Both the position numbers and the translations under genes were made by a program. 64,000 bases of DNA. It comes from Protonemura montana (Eukaryota > Arthropoda > Insecta > Plecoptera > Nemouridae). The stretch covers positions 7,382,001 to 7,446,000 of the forward strand of contig OX387611.1 in assembly GCA_947568835.1 (NCBI GenBank), given 5' to 3'. Below are positions 32,381-43,616 of this stretch, piece by piece; the first letter of the stretch is position 1; each line of letters opens with the position of its first letter. The notes beneath the pieces are model-generated. The model made no database searches. It was given only the letters and a program-made list of their open reading frames with translations, and was not told the DNA's origin.

Positions 32381-33482
32381 GAATCGTAACAGAAAAATTG
32401 TAACTAAACGTTGTTTAAGAGCATTTTAAAAGGCGTTGGTGAAATTGGCAACAAAAAATGTCAGTGAATACTTGTTTTGATGATATAAAATGACTGAAGA
32501 ATGAAATATAATAACTTTTCACTCAAATTTGGGGCAAATTCAAGTGTTTTTTTTTCTAAAGATCAACACAAAAAGCCCCTTGAATTCTTTTGTAATTAAT
32601 CTGCTCCATCTTTCCGAAACTAAACCTTTCTTTAGAGCTTAAATACAGTTAAAAAAATGTATTTAGACTATCCTCAGCCAATAACCTAAAAACTCTTCAA
32701 AATCAACGCCAACGATTTACGACAAAAAGCGAACACAAAAAACAAAAGACATCTACAACAAAATATAAATAAATAAACAATCGACTACCGGCATTGTCAA
32801 CGTTCTGTCACCAGGTAATACTCCATTAACGTCCATTATTGTTAAGAACACCCGTCTGCACCAGCAACAATGCGCACAAAAAAACGAGTGCAACAACCCC
32901 CTGAGACTGTTGCTATGCAATCCATTCAATATAACGACCGTTTATTGCATCTGTCACTGCTATACCTAGAGCGTCTGACATTTCCAGGCCACCGCCGCCG
33001 AAACAGAGATCTGACAGTTGAAAATGTCTTTAGCAGACAGGCAAATACTAAACTGCCTTCTGGATAATGCATAAAACACTAGCAGTGAATTTTATTCATA
33101 TATCAGAGCACACATGTGGCGTTGGGTTCCAGCTGACAGCGCACACTGACACAGTTTCTGTTTTGTTTTTCTGACAGTTTGTATTAAGCGTCCGTTTGAA
33201 ACGTAATTAAGTGTTTAAAATGGTGCACACTTCGCACAGTAGCTGACGGACATATTTTTTTATGCTAATGGGCAAATTGGCCTGAAATATACTAAAGTTC
33301 TAAGTTAGTAATTTGCAGGATACTGTCTTATTTTTTTAACATGCTGTCTGCTATTTTAGCGCAATCGTCTGTTTTTTTCTAACCGTTTTTTTTTTGTCAA
33401 GCTGGAACAACGTTTAAATTTGTAAATGTATGTAAATGTAAAAACTGTCGAAACATTTTATTATTAACAACACTATAACCGT
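32381..33482. other. unique AT-rich sequence
   Basis: No gene is recognised. Confidence 0.45.
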
Positions 33483-33612
33483 CTCAAAAATTGATGCCCG
33501 AACGCGGACTCGAACCCCGATCTCCACCTATCGCGGGTGTTGCTCTAGCCTATTGAGCTAATTGGACACTGGCTTTTTGAGACGAATTTAGTGTATTTGA
33601 TGAGAATGATAG
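33483..33612 (-). mobile_element. tRNA-derived element, tRNA-like module and body start
   Basis: The tRNA-like module (33494-33569, minus strand) has A-box-like TAGCTCAATAGGCTAGAGCA and T-arm CGGGGTTCGAGTCCGCG. It is followed by GGCTTTTTGAGACG and AGTGTATTTGATGAGAATGA, the body start. Together with 33918-34045 it forms an inverted repeat of about 125 bp. Confidence 0.75.
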
Positions 33613-33742
33613 TTTTGAAACATAGTTTTGAATTTCATATTTTATCATTAAGCTGTTTAAATTTTAACATTTTCCAAGTTATCAATACCGAACATGAAGA
33701 AACAAACATATTCTAGAGATTATTTGTGTTACTAATCATAAA

Positions 33743-34110
33743 ATACTCGAAACATTTACAAGCGCTTGCAATGTTAATAATACTTCACAGCATAGCAAAA
33801 ATCTAATCTCAAATTGGAGTTATTCGAGTTTGACAGGTTGTGACATGGTATACCGTCACTAGAATCAGAGTGACTGTGAGTATTCACAGCCTCTTGGTTT
33901 TACTCCTTGGAGATCTGTCATTCTCATCAAATACACTAAAATCGTCTCAAAAAGCCAGTGTCCAAGTAGCTCAATGGTTTAGAGCAACACCCGCGATAGG
34001 TGGAGATCGGGGTTCGAGTCCCCGGTTTGCACCATTTTTTGAGAGGTCAGGTTAAGTTAGGTTAGGTTTGCTACATTGCAGACATTTGCATTGTATATTT
34101 CTCATGATAT
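33743..34110 (+). mobile_element. tRNA-derived element, fullest plus-strand copy
   Basis: The body (TTGTGACATGGTATACCGTC, AGAATCAGAGTGACTGTGAG, GGAGATCTGTCATTCTCATC) precedes a tRNA-like module at 33958-34032. The module has an intact D arm (AGCTC...GAGCA), an anticodon-like arm CACC-CGCGATA-GGTG and a perfect 5-bp T stem CGGGG/CCCCG. Then come TTTTTTGAGAGGTCAGG and an end around GACATTTGCATTGTA. Position 33 is G rather than T and the acceptor stem pairs at only a few positions, so it is a tRNA relic. Confidence 0.8.
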
Positions 34111-36427
34111 GTAAGTACTTAGCTATGGGTGATTTTTTTCCTGCAAAAGAATGTTTGCTGCAAACCTTTCTCACAATCCAAAAACGAAACAGCGAAAATC
34201 AAAACGGAAACACCGCACATACAAGGAAACCGCACCAGATTACTAATTCCTGGAGCGAGCACTGCTCTCAGCTAATATACATTCAAATTCTCGTCTACAT
34301 TCGTAATGCCGCACGACCACAAATTGTAGGTTGCATCTGTTTCTCCGCTATTCCCTAAGGACCGAATGATAAGGAAAGATCATACCGACCTATACCCCCT
34401 TTCGAAATCTAACCATTTACCCAACCGACCCCCCCGCCCGACTCCCAGGCGCAATTCCAGACAGGATTCTCAGCATTCCAGACATTTGCCCTGCGAACTG
34501 GAATGTTCTGTTCGGTATCACGGTGCCTTCGGAAAATTGGTTCAGGACGCGAGTACGTGGGGTCAAATATTTGATTGCTAGAATCTGTGACCCAGGGATA
34601 ATGTTTCATATCTGCAGTCTAAGTGAGTACAGTTAGGTTAAGAAAATTGTGGACCTACGCTTTACCTTTTTTTAATCAAAAGAGAAAATTAGTAAGAGAT
34701 GTAAAATGATGATTGCATAAAATATTTACGTCGAGGGATGTTTCTTTAGCGCGTAGCCTGACTTTCTTTTTTTACTTTCATATCAAGCCGTTGTTGCTAA
34801 GGTGTAACTATTTTGGTAACCAAGACGCATGCTCAAATTTGTTTATTGTTTAAACCGTTGCTATGGTGTGAAATTCAGTTGGCAGTGGGATACGTTTTTT
34901 CCATGTGGCAGTTATTTTCAAATGTTTCTTGCAATTATTTCAGCTTTGAGTTCGGCTATTTTTGTGAACTTACCAGTTAATTTTTAAACTCAATCAAGCC
35001 TGCGTACTCAACATGATTTAAATACTCGTCATAATCATTTTAACGAAGTATCTGAAAAAAGAATTTGAGACATCTGTGACTTGACCACACGGCCATCAGG
35101 TTATTTGAATGTGGTACCAGGAAGAATGAAATATGGTAGTGGAATCAAAGTGGATACGTTTTTTTTTTTTTAGAATTTTAGGGACCTCTGAAGTGAGGGA
35201 CACAACCCCTCTAGTGGGACTGGTTATCGATGTGTGCAAGGGCTTTCAAACTAGCTATTTTTACTCGATTTCCAGTATTGAACTAAATAATATTTGTAAT
35301 ACAAATTTCAGTAACTGAATTTTAGCATTTGGTGATTTTTTTGCAATTTTTCAGGGTAACCCATTCTCAAAAAAGCTGCGTTTTTATTTTTTGCTCCAAC
35401 TGAACCTGAATGTTACTTTTCTTCCCCAATTTTTTTTTTTCAGTTAATATTTGTTTGTTTGCAACAAAATTGCAGTGTTCTCATTTTTAGAAATGCAGCC
35501 CAGATATTTGATCGTTGGATTTCGTGACCTAAAAACACAGAGCACACACAATCTAAAAAATATTGAAATATCTGTAGAAAATTATGAAAATGACGATACG
35601 ATATTAACTTCAGTATTTTTTTTTTTCAATTATTTTACGCTTTATTTGCATAAAAGCTATTTACATTTCTGTTTTATTTACATTTCAAATTTTTAATACG
35701 TTCATCTCTCTTAATTAAGTTAATTTTTAATCAACATTTTCAATGTTTGAGGCATTCTTTACATATTCGACATACGTTGGTTATTATCTCTAATTTCACA
35801 GTAAAATCCCTTTAATGCTCGTGTTTCAATTATTGCATGAAAGATACCTTAATTGCACTTCTGGTGTAATGGATTTTTATTCGATGACCTGATTTATAAA
35901 ATTTCCTTTTCCTTGGACATGTGTATTTCAAATAATTGCCACTTTACTCATCAATCCGGTCCACTCTAGTCCGTTTTAAATTAGCTCGGGCTCAAAAGAG
36001 CAAAACATCGATTATTTGCAAGCAATTACGATATTTGGTGCATTTTGATGGCCGTTACGGTTGATTGTTACATGGAATTTATTGGGGTCCTAAAACAGAA
36101 GAATTTTATTAGAAAACTACTTTTAGAGGGCAAGTTGGGTGCACTTAATTCTGGGTTGATAATTGATAAAGTCACATACAACCTCAAAATCAATAAGTGC
36201 AATTTTCGCTATTTAGAATAATTTGATAAACTTTCTATACCGGATTAAAAACTAGTTTTGAAATACCCCGTTAAAAATAGAATAGCCAGTTACAGAATCA
36301 TTTCTGTGGTCACCACCAGTGAAATACTTGCAATTGTAAATGTACAATGTTTTTTTTCAGCTGAAAATTTAAAAAATAGCCGCAAAGAAAAAAAGAATCT
36401 TTTGAAACTGAAATCTGAACCTGAAGA
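34111..36427. other. unique sequence
   Basis: No gene is recognised. CATTCCAG (34474-34481) and CTGGAATG (34498-34505) form an 8-bp inverted repeat with a 16-nt loop in a GC-richer patch (34410-34530). The rest is A/T-rich. Confidence 0.45.
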
Positions 36428-36660
36428 AACTATTTGAAATGGGTTTCGAATGCCAAGTGAAGAACAACTTAATTTCCCAACGTTTTGTAACTTGTACCTG
36501 TTACATAATGCTTTAACTCTTGGTAAAGTAACAGGTATACAAGTTACGAAACGTTGGGCAATTAACTTGTTCTTCACTTAGCATTCAAAATCCATTTCAA
36601 ATAGTTTATGTAAAAACTAATTCTGAGGTTAAATAAAGTAGACATGAGTCTAAAAATCAT
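36428..36660 (+). mobile_element. palindromic Penelope-like fragment
   Basis: Arms of about 77 and 80 bp (36428-36504 and 36528-36607) are inverted copies of the same sequence: GAAACGTTGGGCAATTAACT then TGTTCTTCACTTAGCATTC. They are separated by a 23-nt loop. The right arm continues into the family's constant 3' end, AAGTAGACATGAGTCTAAAAA (36640-36660). GTAAC...GTTAC-GAAAC recalls the hammerhead stem II, but the CTGANGA box is not preserved here. Inverted terminal copies are a known arrangement in Penelope-like elements. Confidence 0.6.
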
Positions 36661-37450
36661 TATCATAAATCTTAACTTATTTCCTTTGAAAGCAAACTGA
36701 ATTCAGTTGTCCCCTATCTAAAAGATATTTTGATTATTGCATCACGGCATACGATGGTACACATTCTACTAAATGGGACTGTATTCGGGGAGGTCAGATA
36801 TTAGATTTTCTGACCCCCATTCGCATAAACGCTATTTCGAATAATCACGTACCAACCCCAACCAGCGACGCGGGGAATATAAACTAAAGTACAATCAGCA
36901 TGGAATCTATGTAACTGCTGATTGAGGTCAAACACAATTGACTTTTGGATAACTTGTGGAATTTATATAGGTTCGGTGCCCATACACGTCGTTGCATCTG
37001 TTGAATTTTGGCCCGACCCGCGAGGCATGGGGGAAAGGAAATGTGGAAAATGCGGCAGTGTCTATGTTGATTGTTACTGGGATGGGTGGTGGGTAATGAG
37101 GGTTGAAGGGTGGGGTTAATTTACCGTCCAAGGTAATTTACTGTTTGCGGAAAGTCGATTGATTTTCACGTCTGCCTTCAGGATATTAGAACGATTACCA
37201 GTGTTACCGGTAGTGATTTTCCGCGAGTGAATCCTGCACAGGCAATGCTTTAATAATATTAGAGAACAGTTTTCATTCAAGTGGATCAGAGACAAAAGTT
37301 AACGAGTTGGATTTCGTTTTTTTGAGAACAATTCGACATTAGAACCCAATACTGCTCGTAAAAAATGTAAATGTCAATTTAACTAAATGCCAGCTCAATT
37401 ATCAATAATTTTTTTTTTGCGGGTCCCCCATCCTGCCTTGGCAACATGGC
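36661..37450. other. unique sequence
   Basis: No gene is recognised. Positions 36990-37120 are G-rich (several GGGTGG/GGGTGGGG runs) with short frames on both strands. Confidence 0.45.
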
Positions 37451-37740
37451 GATCGCTTCACACTACATCGCCTCTGTCTTACACTATCAAAGATCGCTTC
37501 ACACTACATCGCCTCTGCCTTACACTATCAAAGATCGCTTCACACTACATCGCCTCTGCCTTACACTATCAAAGATCGCTTCACACTACATCGCCTCTGC
37601 CTTACACTATCAAAGATCGCTTCACATTACATCGCCTCTGCCTTACACTATCAAAGATCGCTTCACACTACACCGCCTCTGCCTTACACTACCAAAGATC
37701 GCTTCACACTACATCGCCTCTGCCTTACACTATCAAAGAT
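37451..37740 (+). repeat. 41-bp minisatellite array, about 7 copies
   Basis: The unit is 41 bp: GATCGCTTCACACTACATCG, CCTCTGCCTTACACTATCAA, A. It is nearly homogeneous with a few substitutions (CATTACATC, CTACACCG, CTACCAAA). Because 41 is 2 modulo 3, all frames cycle, giving chance open frames of 136-163 codons. Confidence 0.96.
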
Positions 37741-38387
37741 TGTGCAGCCCGTTGCAAGCAACAGGAATCTCTGATGTGCGGACATGCAAGGATTCATGTA
37801 AGGATCAACAATGTCGTGGAGGTAGAATGCATTGTTCAGCTTTTCGGCTGGTATAATGCTGTCTTGCTTGGTTGTTAGTTGGTTTGACATTGCAAGATGG
37901 AATCGAGAAGAGAGAGAGAGGCAGTAAAAAGACTAACACGAAAGAAGTTGTGGCGGCCAAAACTGTGCCGTGACATGCAGATAGAGAAGAGCAGGTTAAA
38001 ATTATTTAATCCACTCATTTATTTTTAAGCCGATTCATGGGTCTCCCCGAGTCTCGCTCGGACTCGCTGTCGGTAGCTTCTGGACGTTATTTGGCGCCGC
38101 GCGCCGACTTACGCGGTCTTAGGTTTCAATGACACTATTTGTCTGATCGAGAAGAGACGAACATTTTTAAAATCTTCGTGCTTTAGGTTATAAAATAGCA
38201 AATTATCACTATCACAACTGTATTTACTGGTGCGATTTCGGCGCTGAAACACGGGTGGAGATTTAACTCGTTTTAACGCTATTAAAAACAATAATTGTAT
38301 TTGGAATTAGATAAGCAAGATGTCTAAAAACTTGTTATTCTCTCAAAATTAGTTGTGAAGTTTGTATTAAATTAATGTGATGCAGTA
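37741..38387. other. unique sequence with a CpG-rich patch
   Basis: No gene is recognised. Positions 38040-38115 are GC- and CpG-rich (CGAGTCTCGCTCGGACTCG; GGCGCCGCGCGCC). A GA microsatellite lies at 37908-37920. Confidence 0.45.
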
Positions 38388-38655
38388 CAGCGTCTCTGGA
38401 ATTAGAGTGACTGTGAGTATTTAAACCCTCGTGGTTCTAATCCTTGAAGATCCGTCATCCTCATCAAATGCACTCAAATCTTCTCAAAAATAATGTGTCT
38501 AAGTTGCTCAATTGATTTGAGAAACCACCGCAAAAGATCGAAATCAGGGTCTAGTTCCCTGTTGGTCACCTATTTTTGAAAGGTTATTAGTATTCCTTAT
38601 GTAAAAAAACTTTGCGCATTGCAAGCATTTGCAATTTAATTCAGATTTTACCTTT
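38388..38655 (+). mobile_element. tRNA-derived element, older copy
   Basis: The body (AATTAGAGTGACTGTGAGTA, GAAGATCCGTCATCCTCATC), a degraded tRNA-like module (38495-38570) and the end GCATTGCAAGCATTTGCAAT are in the same order as at 33743-34110. Confidence 0.75.
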
Positions 38656-39239
38656 ATCTCAAACGATCCATTTAAATAGTTATCCACTACAACGTCTTCA
38701 GATAAAACAACAAACGCACGACATGACGCCATCTTACCAACAACGTAATCCCGTCGGTTTAAGATGTCGCCCGCTCACGGGCTAGTTCAAATATTCTGGC
38801 ACCGAACCTTCGCGCGCGCCATCTACCAAACGCTAATGTGAATTAATGACTTTAGGTGGCAGTGACACGACTCGCTACTGACGTCATAAAGAAGCGTCTG
38901 TCAACATCACGGTGTTTGGTGTTTTACAAAGTAATTTGCTGACGCCTTCTGTATATATATATGTTAAGAATTATGGTGCAATCTAGAACAATGAAATGTC
39001 AGTAACGAGAAGTATCTTCTCTTAATTTCTTGACCTCTTTTGGTACAGAACGTAAAGGAAGTCTAATCGGAGGCTTGTTTTTCTTCCTTCTAAGAATTAG
39101 TCATACGTCAATCACCATCTTAAGGCGCGTTTACGATTGGTTCAATGCATTCGTTGTGTATTAATTGATTAAAATGTGAATCGAGCTGTAAACGCATCTG
39201 GGAAAAATTAATCAAAACCGAACTTGTATTACTTCCGGG
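38656..39239. other. unique sequence with an isolated CTCF-like site
   Basis: No gene is recognised. On the minus strand GGTAGATGGCGC (38816-38827) resembles the insect CTCF core, in a CpG-rich context and outside the dispersed repeat family that carries similar sites. Confidence 0.35.
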
Positions 39240-39685
39240 TTTGGCGGGTTGGAAACATTGGTCCTAGAGAGATCACTAAAGTTAAGCAACACTGAACTGG
39301 GTCAGTTATTGGACGGGTGATCATCAAACACATAACTAGTTCTGTCAGTAAAGAGGTGAATGGAATAAAAGTAAGTGTAGCAACTTCATTTGCCTTGCTT
39401 ATCAACCTCTTGACAGTTAATTTGTTAATTTGTTTTTGTTAATTTATTAATTTGTTGAGGAATCCTGTTGTTTGCGTTGTTCCGTCCTTCGGAAGGGACG
39501 TTAAGCCGTTGGTCCCCTTGATGCCATTCGACAGGAGTAGGCTACGTGCCGGCACCGGGTTTCCTCTATTCTCTGCTGGCATGGTTAGGTTCATCATCAT
39601 TCTTATCATCATCTACACGTTCACCGACGCCATAAGACAATTTCCACATGGCCCGTCGTATAAGCCTCACAAATTAATAAATCAC
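39240..39685 (+). mobile_element. 5S-derived SINE, full length with internal AT-rich insertion
   Basis: The head GGTTTGGCGGGTTGGAAACA, 5S-like AGTTAAGCAACACTGAACTG, linker, core CGTCCTTCGGAAGGGACG, CAGGAGTAGGCTACGTGCCG, ATC-rich stretch and 3' end are all present. Between linker and core the usual GACAGCATGGATTTG is replaced by about 43 bp of imperfect TTAATTTG repeats (39417-39459), which looks like microsatellite growth inside the element. Confidence 0.92.
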
Positions 39686-40128
39686 CTTTTAAGTTTTAAA
39701 ATAAATCCAAATTTAAGAGCCAAATATGAAAACGTAAACATTGGTTCTGAGGGATGAAGAAAGCAAATAATTCTGATTGATAAAACTAAATTTTACTCGT
39801 TTAGTATGACCCTGGAACTTGTAAAAGATACTGGCCATGACGTTTTCGAATGCGTCCGGTCTTTCTCAAACGTTCACCACTTGGCAAGGTTTAGCCAATT
39901 GTGGATCGTACCAATTCCCGTTGGGATTTATTCCAAGTTTCCAAATGAAATTTAAAAGTTCTTCTCTTTTACCTCTCTTACTGGCACCGTAAAGTACACA
40001 GCTGTCTTTCTTTCCGAAGATATTCTCAAGGGACAAAGAAACTTTTGTGCGCTTTTATGGTCGGCCATGCCAACGGCCGGTTATAAAGTTAACGGACCGT
40101 TAATATTGTTGTGAGGAATAGCCAATCA
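39686..40128. other. unique sequence
   Basis: No gene is recognised. Confidence 0.45.
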
Positions 40129-40400
40129 CTTTTAGTGTAATCATTGAGTTTATAGGTGTAGTCAGAGAGTCAGCGTTAAGTTTATACTTTCTTCTAAGTA
40201 AACGAGCCGGAAATATGTGGTAATCGTAGGTGCCACCCGATAGCGCTTGCGGTCGTCTTTTATAACAAATCTTCACAAATAAATAGTTACGAATATCGTT
40301 ACATGTCAATCATTGAGTTTAACTTAAATAAAAATTAATTGTGCAAAAACAGATACAGAATACACGTTAAATGCCAGAAATAACGAAATTAAATGTCTGT
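40129..40400 (+). mobile_element. dispersed ~270-bp repeat with CTCF-like site (copy 3 of 5)
   Basis: The copy shares AATCATTGAGTTTATAGGTG, ACGAGCCGG, GTAGGTGCCACCCGAT and GCGCTTGCGGTCGTC, and the distal AGAAATAACGAAATTAAAT block, with the others. The site CCACCCGATAGCGCT (40233-40247) has a G-to-A change in the GGCGC core. Confidence 0.75.
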
Positions 40401-40596
40401 AAGATACTCCACCTTACAGTATTCTCCGTTTTTGTAGGTAACAAAATATTTTGGTGTTTTTTTTTCTTCGGAATACAGTGTAAAGTTAGCGCTCCGGTAG
40501 AATGGTGGCATAAATTTGCGGTGTCAACCAATGGAATGTACTTGTAGCTTCAATTGTCTACATAAAATCCTTTTTAAAGCAATTAAAAGTAAAATA
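40401..40596. other. unique AT-rich sequence
   Basis: No gene or repeat is recognised. Confidence 0.4.
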
Positions 40597-40960
40597 GGGG
40601 TTAACGACCTACTGTTTTGACAATAAGGCTTGCGGCACTGGTCTAATGGTATGCGGTAATTGTCTAATGGTCGAAGATTTTTATGAAACTAACCTAGTTT
40701 CTAAGAGAAAATTGTATACCTGATGCATGTAGCCATCTCCTGTCGAAGAGCACCAAGGGGACCACCGGCTTAACGTCCCTTCCTAAAGGACGGTACAACG
40801 CGAACAACAGGATTCCTCCACAAATCCATGCTGTCGAGAGGTTGATAAGCAAGGCGAGTGAAGTTGTAGTAAGATAGACGTTCACCCACTGTGTGCATGT
40901 CCAAGCCAGTGCTGCTTACTTTCGGGGATCTAACGATAAACCTGTGTTTATAACTCGTCA
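40597..40960 (-). mobile_element. 5S-derived SINE, diverged near full-length copy
   Basis: On the minus strand the order is 5S-like remnants (around 40895-40950), linker, GCATGGATTTGTGGAGGAAT, core, TGTCAAAACAGTAGGTCGTT. The core hairpin carries an extra base pair's worth of change (CGTCCTTTAGGAAGGGACG), keeping most of the stem. Confidence 0.85.
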
Positions 40961-41082
40961 AATGTTTTAAATATTCTATGAACTAAAATTACAGAAAAGA
41001 GCATAATGGAATTCCCCTTTCCAAAGCGAAAATAAAGATACAACAAACAAAATAAAATATGCTCATCTAAAACGCCACTTAA

Positions 41083-41127
41083 ATGGCCAGATGTCAAAAC
41101 AGTGCGTTGTTAAACACCACAAATAAA
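41083..41127 (+). mobile_element. 5S-derived SINE, 3' end fragment
   Basis: TGGCCAGATGTCAAAACAGT followed by GCGTTGTTAAACACCACAAAT is the family 3' end only. Confidence 0.6.
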
Positions 41128-41260
41128 TGCGTTCACGAAGCCCTAGTTTAATAAGCCGACAATCATGCCAGTACGCCACTGTTTCAAAACAGTCTATTTC
41201 CACGCAAGCAAGTCGCAGCCAAAGCGACATTTGGCTACGGGCACTATTTCTTTTGCAGAG

Positions 41261-41286
41261 CCCCCCCCCCCCCCCCCCCCCCCCCC
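41261..41286 (+). repeat. 26-nt poly-C tract
   Basis: An uninterrupted run of 26 C is present. Its complement is a long G run able to form G-quadruplexes. Length in the assembly may be imprecise. Confidence 0.9.
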
Positions 41287-41783
41287 GTAAACTCGGCGTA
41301 ATAAACACAAGGATCCAGTTAGTCTAGAAGTGTTTTGCGTTTGCAACTCGGAACGGACGTTTGTCGCCGGTTTTAACTGAGCCACCGGGTGTGCAACGAT
41401 AGAAGGACGTTTACTTCTTTTTTCTAGAAGCTACTGCAGAGTATTGGAAAAATCCACAAACTCTTTTCGAATTGAGTCGATTGAAAACGCATGGCCAACT
41501 GGTTTTAGCTATTTTTTTTTCTTGCTTTTTGAATTACAGGACATAGTTCAGATTGATTGTTGGTACACAAACTTGCTGTGCCATTTTACTGCAATGCACA
41601 ATTTGTCGTTAACGTTTAATCAACCCTTGTTGCGGTAATTTTAGCTCGCATTTCAATTACTAATGCTCGTACTTTTGCAGAGAATTTATTTGTAAACCCC
41701 TTTTTCCTTTTGAAACCTTTTTCGCTTTTCTCAAAATCACAAACTACATCAATATTAACAGAAATAACAACGTTTTGCCATTT

Positions 41784-42175
41784 TGTAAACACCGGTTCGC
41801 GTGAGAGCACCAAATCTAGACAATACTACGTAAGGTATTGAATGGGTGACCATTTTACCAGTTCTGTTCGGGAGAGAGGTTGGAAGGATGAAAGTTAGTA
41901 CAGCAACTTCACTCGCCTTGCTTATAAAAAGTATGGATTTGTGGAGGAATCCTGCTGTTCGAGTTGTACCGTCCTTCGGAAGGGACGTTAAGTCGGTGGT
42001 CTCCTTGGTGCTCTTCGACATGTGTAAGTACTTCACCAGGTTTCGCCTCCTTCCGAATATGTAAGGTTAGGTTTATCATAATCATCCTCTTATTAAACAA
42101 TGTTTTAGGCACTTATTAGATGCACCAGCTGCCAAAAAAAAAACGTCGTTAAACTAATAAGTCAATCTACATTAA
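41784..42175 (+). mobile_element. 5S-derived SINE, near full length
   Basis: Head (GTAAACACCGGTTCGCGTGA), linker (CAGTTCTGTTCGGGAGAGAG), GTATGGATTTGTGGAGGAAT, intact hairpin CGTCCTTCGGAAGGGACG, AAGGTTAGG, reduced ATC stretch, and ACGTCGTTAAACTAATAAGT with a short AATC-like tail. Confidence 0.9.
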
Positions 42176-43308
42176 TAATTAGGTACAATCAATTCACACA
42201 AAAATTTCTTAGACTTAAATGGTAAGAGCAAACCTTTCGAACGGCGGAGATAAAGGTTTGATCGTCAAAAAGAAGAAAATATTTGAAAAAGATTGTTTTG
42301 TTTTTTAATGTGGAACCTTGTTGAAGCCATTTCAACAGTATAGCTGTTTAGAGTTACTGTAAATACTCACAAAATGGATTGCAAAAAGCGAATATAAATT
42401 TAGACGTAGTCAAGAAATAGGACAAAGAATAAGGCAAATTGAACCTAGACTTGTGCTATTTGTCCGGTTCTTCATTCATTTTGTTTATTTGCTGTAAACA
42501 TCGTTTTCTCTGCAATATTTCTTTGACCTGAAATACTTGTCGTTACAAACTGATGGTCAAAGGAAGCCCTCTACTGATATTGACGGTTCGTTCACAAAAA
42601 AGGAGACAAAAAAACATATGGCATACCAGATTAAGAATAGCATAGAAATATTAAATTTTCTGGCCGAATACAACCTTGGATTTAACTTTAAGTCAGCTAG
42701 GGGTAAAAGCGTAAGACTTTTGGCACTGAGCAGCAATTTCCTTTCGGAGGGAAAACTCTCTTGGTCGCTTTTCCAAGCTTCGTGAAAACGGACTCGTGGA
42801 AATCTTGGAAGCCGACGTTATGGGTGAGCGTGGGGTTAGGGAGCTAAACAGATTAGTGAACCCTCTCCTCGGTATATGCTAGTAAATGTGTACTAAGTTG
42901 GAAATTCTCGGGCCAAAACTTGGGTGGATTTTCCGGGGATGTAGAAAAGTTAGAAAACGGAGTGGAACGGGGCTTGTAGGCAAAATACCGGGCAATTCGA
43001 GCCTCTGAAATCGAATTTCATTAATATTATTGCTTGCTTGACATTTGATTTGTTTTTCGGTTTGGTGGATATTTCTGCAAATCAGTAAAAACAATACCAA
43101 GAAAATATGTAGAACATAATGAAACTGGAATAAAAGAAGAACGTGAGATGAACATAAGTAGATAAACTCAAGATAAACGTCAGATAAACATGGAATAAAC
43201 AGAGAATGAACATGACAAAATAATTAAAAATATATTATTTTCTACCCAAAAAAATAACTAATAGCTCCGATCGAGCGTGCACGCAAATAACGCAAATAAC
43301 AAATAACT
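42176..43308. other. unique sequence
   Basis: No gene is recognised. Several imperfect AGATAAAC/GATAAACAT repeats lie at 43160-43215. Confidence 0.45.
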
Positions 43309-43616
43309 CGTGAAAGTTGCACTGGGGCAGAGTCACATGCCCAGTCGAACACGTGAAAGTTGCACTGGGACAGAGTCACATGCCCAGTCGAACACGTGCA
43401 AGTTCCACTGGGGCAGAGTCACATGCCCAGTTGAACACGTGAAAGTTGCACTGGGGCAGTGTCATACCTATGCCCAGCTGAACTCGTGAAAGTTGCACTG
43501 GTGCAGAGTCACATGCCCAGTCGAACACGTGAAAGTTGTACTGGGACAGAGTCACATGCCCAGTCGAACACGTGAAAGTTGCGCTGGGACAGAGTCACAT
43601 GCCCAGTCAAACACGC
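43309..43616 (+). repeat. 43-bp minisatellite array, about 7 copies
   Basis: This is the same unit and orientation as the other arrays, but more degenerate. One unit has an insertion (GTGTCATACCTATGCCCAGC near 43460) and others have CACGTGCAAG or GGTGCAG changes. The left edge is abrupt after ACAAATAACT and the right edge is CACGCCATATGG. Confidence 0.95.

Noticed and set aside
33958-34032. Functional tRNA gene
   Set aside because: The T and D arms are good, but base 33 is G, the acceptor stem barely pairs and the module sits in a repeated element with several degraded copies.
37387-37878. 163- and 136-codon frames repeating HYIASALHYQRSL-type units
   Set aside because: 41-bp minisatellite translated in cycling frames, with no start or splice context.
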